A stretch of 10,196 bases of DNA from JAUWMI01 sp964454265 (GTDB taxonomy: Bacteria > Sumerlaeota > Sumerlaeia > MWCT01 > JAUWMI01), in the NCBI GenBank assembly GCA_964454265.1, contig CAYVXD010000144.1, forward strand, positions 1 through 10,196, given 5' to 3'. The first letter of the stretch is position 1; each line of letters starts with the position of its first letter. The notes under the pieces were generated by a model. That model had not been told where the DNA came from. It saw nothing but the letters and a program-made list of their open reading frames with translations, and searched no databases. The position numbers and the translations under genes are program-made. Shown here piece after piece: positions 6,793 through 10,196 of the stretch.

Positions 6793-7662
6793 TATGAACT
6801 CCTTTTCAATATCGCTGACAAGCTCCCAGCTGATATTCGAGGCTCGATAGCGGAATCGTACTTTGCCGTCCCTGAAGTACCTTGTGTATTCCACATCGCC
6901 GGGCAGATAAAGATCAGCGAGCTTCACAATATTGCTCAGAGTGCTCTCTTCCCACACCCACTCACCAATCCGATGACAAAACCTACTAATAATATAATTT
7001 TTCTGGGGATCAAACCAGTACTCGTAAACGGAGTTCGTGAACTTGCAGGTGAGCTTATAGAGATCACCTTCTTGTTCCAGGGCGTACGATTCAACGTGCG
7101 GAATTTTCTTGGGGTGAAAGGCTATAACAAGGGGACTGACCATATGAGTGTCCCCGGCCTGAGAGCGGTAATAGCCTAAACGGATCTCGGGTCTTTCTCT
7201 GTCCGGGCCCTTGGAGTGGCCATATACTCCATCAAATATATATGTTGATGAGAAATCTTCTTTCGGATTATTTTGTTCTGCACGGAAGCGATTACCGCAT
7301 ATGTAAAGGGTAGTAGCCAAGGAATGGTGTCTCACCGCCATGTTAATCGTGGAATCAAAACGCGCTTCCCTTTTTGTGAATATCTCTTTTATCTCTCCAG
7401 TCTCTAGATCTATCGAACGGTTTCTAGTACCTTCTTCCTCCACGATAACCTTTCCGTCCGATAGCTGCTCAACAATTTCAGATGGCAAGTAGTAGGTATA
7501 GCTATCCTCCTGGTAGGTAGCTTTCAGCGGCATCATGAACACCGCTTCTGCCTGCGCATGAATTTGTTCCACTGTCTGCGTTGTACTGAGCTGAGCAGAA
7601 GCTGTGGAAGAAAGCACTATAGAAGAGCTAAGAATCAAGACCCGTAGCCTATTGATTAGCAT
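6778..7662 (-). CDS. Secreted beta-rich protein, possibly LolA-like fold (function unknown)
   Basis: The 294-aa product starts with a Sec signal peptide: basic MLINRLR, a hydrophobic core and a signal peptidase I site after TASA (about residue 23). I do not recognise the family with certainty. The body is rich in short beta-type segments. From about 125 to 165 it has FRAEQNN, YIFDGVYGHS and RLGYYRS. From about 200 to 275 it runs YKLTCKF, YEYWFDPQKNYI, LYLPGDVEYT and YFRDGKVRFRY. The alternation of a YWFDP-type segment with a later LP-type segment recalls proteins with the LolA/LppX half-barrel fold that bind lipid or lipoprotein, but this is only a pattern impression. It is the last gene of the minus-strand operon, 30 bp after the HEAT-like gene, with a strong ribosome binding site AGGAGG (complement of 7671-7676) 8 nt before the ATG. 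An envelope or extracellular role alongside its neighbours is inferred. Confidence 0.75.
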   Translation of the reverse strand: MLINRLRVLILSSSIVLSSTASAQLSTTQTVEQIHAQAEAVFMMPLKATYQEDSYTYYLPSEIVEQLSDGKVIVEEEGTRNRSIDLETGEIKEIFTKREARFDSTINMAVRHHSLATTLYICGNRFRAEQNNPKEDFSSTYIFDGVYGHSKGPDRERPEIRLGYYRSQAGDTHMVSPLVIAFHPKKIPHVESYALEQEGDLYKLTCKFTNSVYEYWFDPQKNYIISRFCHRIGEWVWEESTLSNIVKLADLYLPGDVEYTRYFRDGKVRFRYRASNISWELVSDIEKEFIPYAP

Positions 7663-7692
7663 TGTTCAGTCCTCCTATTAAGTTTGTGAGAG

Positions 7693-8403
7693 TCAAGGCC
7701 TCGGAGTAGGGGTTAAAGGTTCCTCCACTGGAGGGAGTGTCAATTTATCCTTATTCTCCGCCCACCAGGAGACAATCTGTGCCATTGTGGCGGTAGAGCT
7801 GACGTCATTATTGGTAAGATAGGCCAGAGCTGGCACCAAATCACTATCGCCTTCTTGGATTTTCTTGACAATGAAAGGAAGCGCAGGAACACCCAGGTCT
7901 TTTATTTTCTGATACTTCTCATTTGCTTGCTTTTGATCACCTTGGGCTGCAAGAGTGTTCCATTCGGAATAGAGCTTCTCAAACCTCTCATGCGTATGCT
8001 TGCGTCCTTCTCTCCACCAGTATAGATAAACGTCCTGACCTGGCTCTAAATCGGGTAAATCCGGAAAAAGCACCATATTTTTTTCTCTGTCGTATTTGCC
8101 GCGAATCTTCACTTTTGTAATTTCTTCAATTGCCTTCCATAACAACTGTTCGTCCGGATTCTCTTCTATTTTGCACACAATGTACGGAATTGCCGGTAAT
8201 CCTAGTTTAACAATCTCTCGAAATTCCTGGCACTTAAAACGTGGACCTGCAATAGACTGCACCATTACTTCCGGACGGGAAACATAATCTTTCCATGCTT
8301 GATACTTTGATTCAAATTGCTCCCTTATGCTTTCCTCTGCATGTGATAGCGTCGCTATACTTGCTGCCATCACCAAAAATGTTATGCTGGGCAGTCTCTT
8401 CAT
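7693..8403 (-). CDS. Secreted protein with a duplicated HEAT-like unit (function unknown)
   Basis: The 236-aa product has a Sec signal peptide with a cleavage site near SHA (residue 22) and no lipobox. The mature part contains two copies of one unit. GLPAIPYIVCKI (68-79) corresponds to GVPALPFIVKKI (171-182). Each copy is followed by an acidic helix and an ITK or LTN segment, and ends with a double Trp, in YWWREG (128-133) and SWWAEN (212-217). The first copy carries an insert of about 20 residues before its WW. Helical pairs with GxPAxPxI are typical of HEAT-like repeats, which act as protein-binding scaffolds. The C-terminus is Pro-rich (from about 224). The ribosome binding site AGGGGA (complement of 8413-8418) lies 9 nt before the ATG, directly after the upstream gene's stop 17 bp away. 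As a middle operon gene it may bind the large secreted protein encoded just before it; that is inference. Confidence 0.78.
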   Translation of the reverse strand: MKRLPSITFLVMAASIATLSHAEESIREQFESKYQAWKDYVSRPEVMVQSIAGPRFKCQEFREIVKLGLPAIPYIVCKIEENPDEQLLWKAIEEITKVKIRGKYDREKNMVLFPDLPDLEPGQDVYLYWWREGRKHTHERFEKLYSEWNTLAAQGDQKQANEKYQKIKDLGVPALPFIVKKIQEGDSDLVPALAYLTNNDVSSTATMAQIVSWWAENKDKLTLPPVEEPLTPTPRP

Positions 8404-8420
8404 ATTATACCATCCCCTAT

Positions 8421-10196
8421 CTATTTATGCTGGTAGTATATTACTGGTTGACCATATTCTGCACCGTTCAAAGCATCATATACATGTTCCATTCTTACCC
8501 ATTGGCCACACTTGCTCTCAAACATAATCCATTTTCCGGCTCCACAGCTACATGCCCTCTTTCTCGCGCCATGGAACCCGGAATAATACATAACATCAGC
8601 GTCTGTCTCGTCGGTTCCCGTTGGCACATATCCTTTATCGTCATAGAACGCATTTAACTCATTTATGGTCATGGTGCCATTACCGTCGCCCCACGGATAT
8701 TCATCAATAACGATGTCATATGAATGCATCCTACTTGCCTCTACATCTACGTACCATGTAGTCGTCTCCCCTACGGACCACGCAATGCAGTTATAATAAG
8801 GGGAAACATCCTCATCATCTGTTATGCTCCATTCACAATGAATTAAGTTCTCGAATGCATTTTCGGCCATTTGTCTTTCTGAAGGAAAGGGTTGACGCTC
8901 ACAATCAGCTGCAATGAAGGTGTACTTTACGGTGTCCGAATAGACTATCTTGTTGTAAGGATCTTTGTACTGGACCGAGAGATCGCACGTGCCGTTATTC
9001 TGATATCCCTCAACCCAGAGATTATCCTTCACATCGTAAAACTCATTGCGCTCCTGAGAGTTTTCGAGATTCCAGGTCTTCTGGTCCAGGTTAACAAGAA
9101 CCATGTTTGTGTCCCCTTTTTTTTTATGCTTCCACACGCGCGCCTTAGTATTGCTTCTGCTGAGAATTACCCATCCTTTGTCAAGGGTAGACGGAGTAAG
9201 CGTGACGACGGCTTTTTTGAGATCGTCTTCGTCATCAACTTGAAGTGGCCCATCTTCGAGGTAATCGCCTCCGGGATGATCAGGCCACCCTTGACTAATG
9301 TCGCTGTCATTATCGTTGTCCACGTTGAAGTGCACATATGCACCCGGATTCTCCTCGTTTTCTTCCGATACAGCGCCGTATAAATCGTTGGCTGCCAAGT
9401 CAATCTTAACAACCGTGAGCTTTATATTGTCAATGCGTTCCTTCTCCCCGTTCAGGTAGCGGTGCTTGAAAATCATAGTTGTCTCGCCGCATTCATAACC
9501 TTCCACCCAGATTTGGATGGGAAATGGGTTGGAATGATCATAGGTTTGAGGAAATGTGGTGATCTGCGTTTGCTTCTGATTATCCGCCCATACGCGAACA
9601 TACGCTTGACTTGGCGGATCGAACGTCAGTTCCTGCACGCCCACCAGATTGTACAACTCATTCACCCCCAAGACCACTACTTTCAGGTCATTATCATTAT
9701 AAGGGCCACTTGCGTATCTGTCTTCAAGACTTGGTCCATTGTCATAATTGTCATTCAGCCTGATGAAGCTTCCTTTTTCCAATTCGTAGCGTTCTTCACT
9801 ATCAGAAGGAACCAGAATATCAGCCCTTGCATCGTTCCTGATAAAACTCATATTCTCCGCCTCCAGGGTCTCATAGGTCATACCAGGCATACTTTCTACG
9901 ACCATATTCTGGACTTTGAAGTAAAGACTCATTAGCACGTCATCATCCTCGCAGTATCGGTTTGTCAAGGGATCGTAAGTACCATTTTTATAAAGCAATC
10001 CATCCCAGGAAGTAAGATATGACTTGTTGTTCTGCCCAGCGTCGAAATTCCTCCAGTAGGTTAGGGCGTCATTGGGATCTTTCACCTTCAACACGATACT
10101 GTAATTAGGGTCAAGCTGCACGGTGGCTGGGTTGATATTATAGCCGATGGCAACAGGCGGGTCTCCAGCTTTTTTAGGAATGTAAAGCGGGTCCGG
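8421..10196 (-). CDS. Large repeat-built, probably secreted protein with C-terminal DUF7689-like domain (5' end beyond window)
   Basis: The frame is open to the right edge, so the start lies outside; a GTG at 10121 is not needed. The visible part is 591 aa (numbered from the edge). Two related units follow each other, about 142-267 and 285-432. Each begins with an Asp/Asn-rich stretch (LNDNYDNG; VDNDNDSD), passes a DNDL or EDDL element, an RVW segment, an IWVEGY or LWVEGY segment, and ends with a beta strand before IDL or AAD. They look like beta-sandwich modules with possible Ca2+ sites. From about 460 to the end a different domain starts with NCIAW (Cys470) and continues with INELNAFYDDKGY, FHGAR (His542), MFESKCGQW and a final YGQPVIYY. 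This order resembles, from memory, DUF7689, an uncharacterised family; a Cys-His dyad would fit a papain-like fold, but activity is unproven. Export is inferred from the modules and the exported neighbours. It heads, within the window, a three-gene operon. Confidence 0.8.
   Translation of the reverse strand, partial: PDPLYIPKKAGDPPVAIGYNINPATVQLDPNYSIVLKVKDPNDALTYWRNFDAGQNNKSYLTSWDGLLYKNGTYDPLTNRYCEDDDVLMSLYFKVQNMVVESMPGMTYETLEAENMSFIRNDARADILVPSDSEERYELEKGSFIRLNDNYDNGPSLEDRYASGPYNDNDLKVVVLGVNELYNLVGVQELTFDPPSQAYVRVWADNQKQTQITTFPQTYDHSNPFPIQIWVEGYECGETTMIFKHRYLNGEKERIDNIKLTVVKIDLAANDLYGAVSEENEENPGAYVHFNVDNDNDSDISQGWPDHPGGDYLEDGPLQVDDEDDLKKAVVTLTPSTLDKGWVILSRSNTKARVWKHKKKGDTNMVLVNLDQKTWNLENSQERNEFYDVKDNLWVEGYQNNGTCDLSVQYKDPYNKIVYSDTVKYTFIAADCERQPFPSERQMAENAFENLIHCEWSITDDEDVSPYYNCIAWSVGETTTWYVDVEASRMHSYDIVIDEYPWGDGNGTMTINELNAFYDDKGYVPTGTDETDADVMYYSGFHGARKRACSCGAGKWIMFESKCGQWVRMEHVYDALNGAEYGQPVIYYQHK
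9117..9125 (-). repeat. A9 homopolymer inside the large secreted protein gene
   Basis: On the coding strand nine A are followed by four G (coding HKKKGD). The frame is intact as given. A shift in either direction meets a stop within a few dozen codons and would remove the end of the second repeat unit and the C-terminal domain. Such runs can cause polymerase slippage, and also sequencing errors. Confidence 0.6.

Noticed and set aside
8404..8409. TATAAT on the minus strand just before the HEAT-like gene
   Set aside because: It touches the start codon, has no -35 at the right distance, and lies in the 17-bp gap of an operon. A GC-poor gap explains it.
8655..8700. EF-hand-like DGNGTMTINEL in the C-terminal domain
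   Set aside because: The Glu comes two residues too early for a 12-residue EF-hand loop, and the stretch fits the C-terminal domain's own pattern before GYVPTG.
1..10196. CRISPR arrays, tRNA or rRNA genes, insertion sequences
   Set aside because: I saw no regularly spaced direct repeats, no tRNA-like cloverleaf with a GTTCRA-type arm, and no transposase motif.

Overview
The window looks like part of a contig or scaffold from a diderm bacterium. It encodes a lipoprotein with an OmpA-type peptidoglycan-binding domain and several Sec-exported proteins, and its coding density is ordinary. I cannot place the phylum. The very long, repeat-built secreted protein and the exported HEAT-like protein remind me of poorly sampled environmental lineages near Planctomycetes, Verrucomicrobia or Sumerlaeota, but this is an impression from memory and not a result. 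A run of ten Ns at 4331-4340 shows that the sequence is an assembly with one gap of unknown true length.

The left and middle part (1-6386) is mostly housekeeping. It holds miaB (tRNA methylthiotransferase) behind a good sigma70-type promoter, and then about 320 bp of non-coding DNA with several inverted repeats. Next comes a tight two-gene unit: a WecA/TagO-type polyprenyl-phosphate sugar-1-phosphate transferase, and a lipoprotein with a long coiled coil and a C-terminal OmpA domain. After the gap a ribokinase-superfamily phosphofructokinase (FruK/PfkB type) runs convergently into an ATP-dependent PfkA only 24 bp away. Two structurally unrelated phosphofructokinases therefore sit end to end. 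Together the genes serve tRNA modification, cell-envelope polysaccharide and tethering, and the fructose-1,6-bisphosphate node of glycolysis.

The interval 6387-6777 has no convincing gene. It holds only a very short ORF with a strong ribosome binding site.

The right part (6778-10196) is a compact minus-strand operon of three exported or probably exported proteins, visibly richer in A/T than the left part. The first gene runs in from beyond the right edge. It encodes a large protein with at least two copies of an Asp-rich plus beta-sandwich-like repeat and a C-terminal domain with an Asn-Cys-Ile-Ala-Trp motif, which I recognise as resembling the uncharacterised DUF7689 family. Next are a secreted protein with a duplicated HEAT-like unit and a secreted beta-rich protein with a possible LolA-like fold. 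The spacing (17 and 30 bp, each with a ribosome binding site) supports co-expression. This operon is the least explained and most interesting part of the window.
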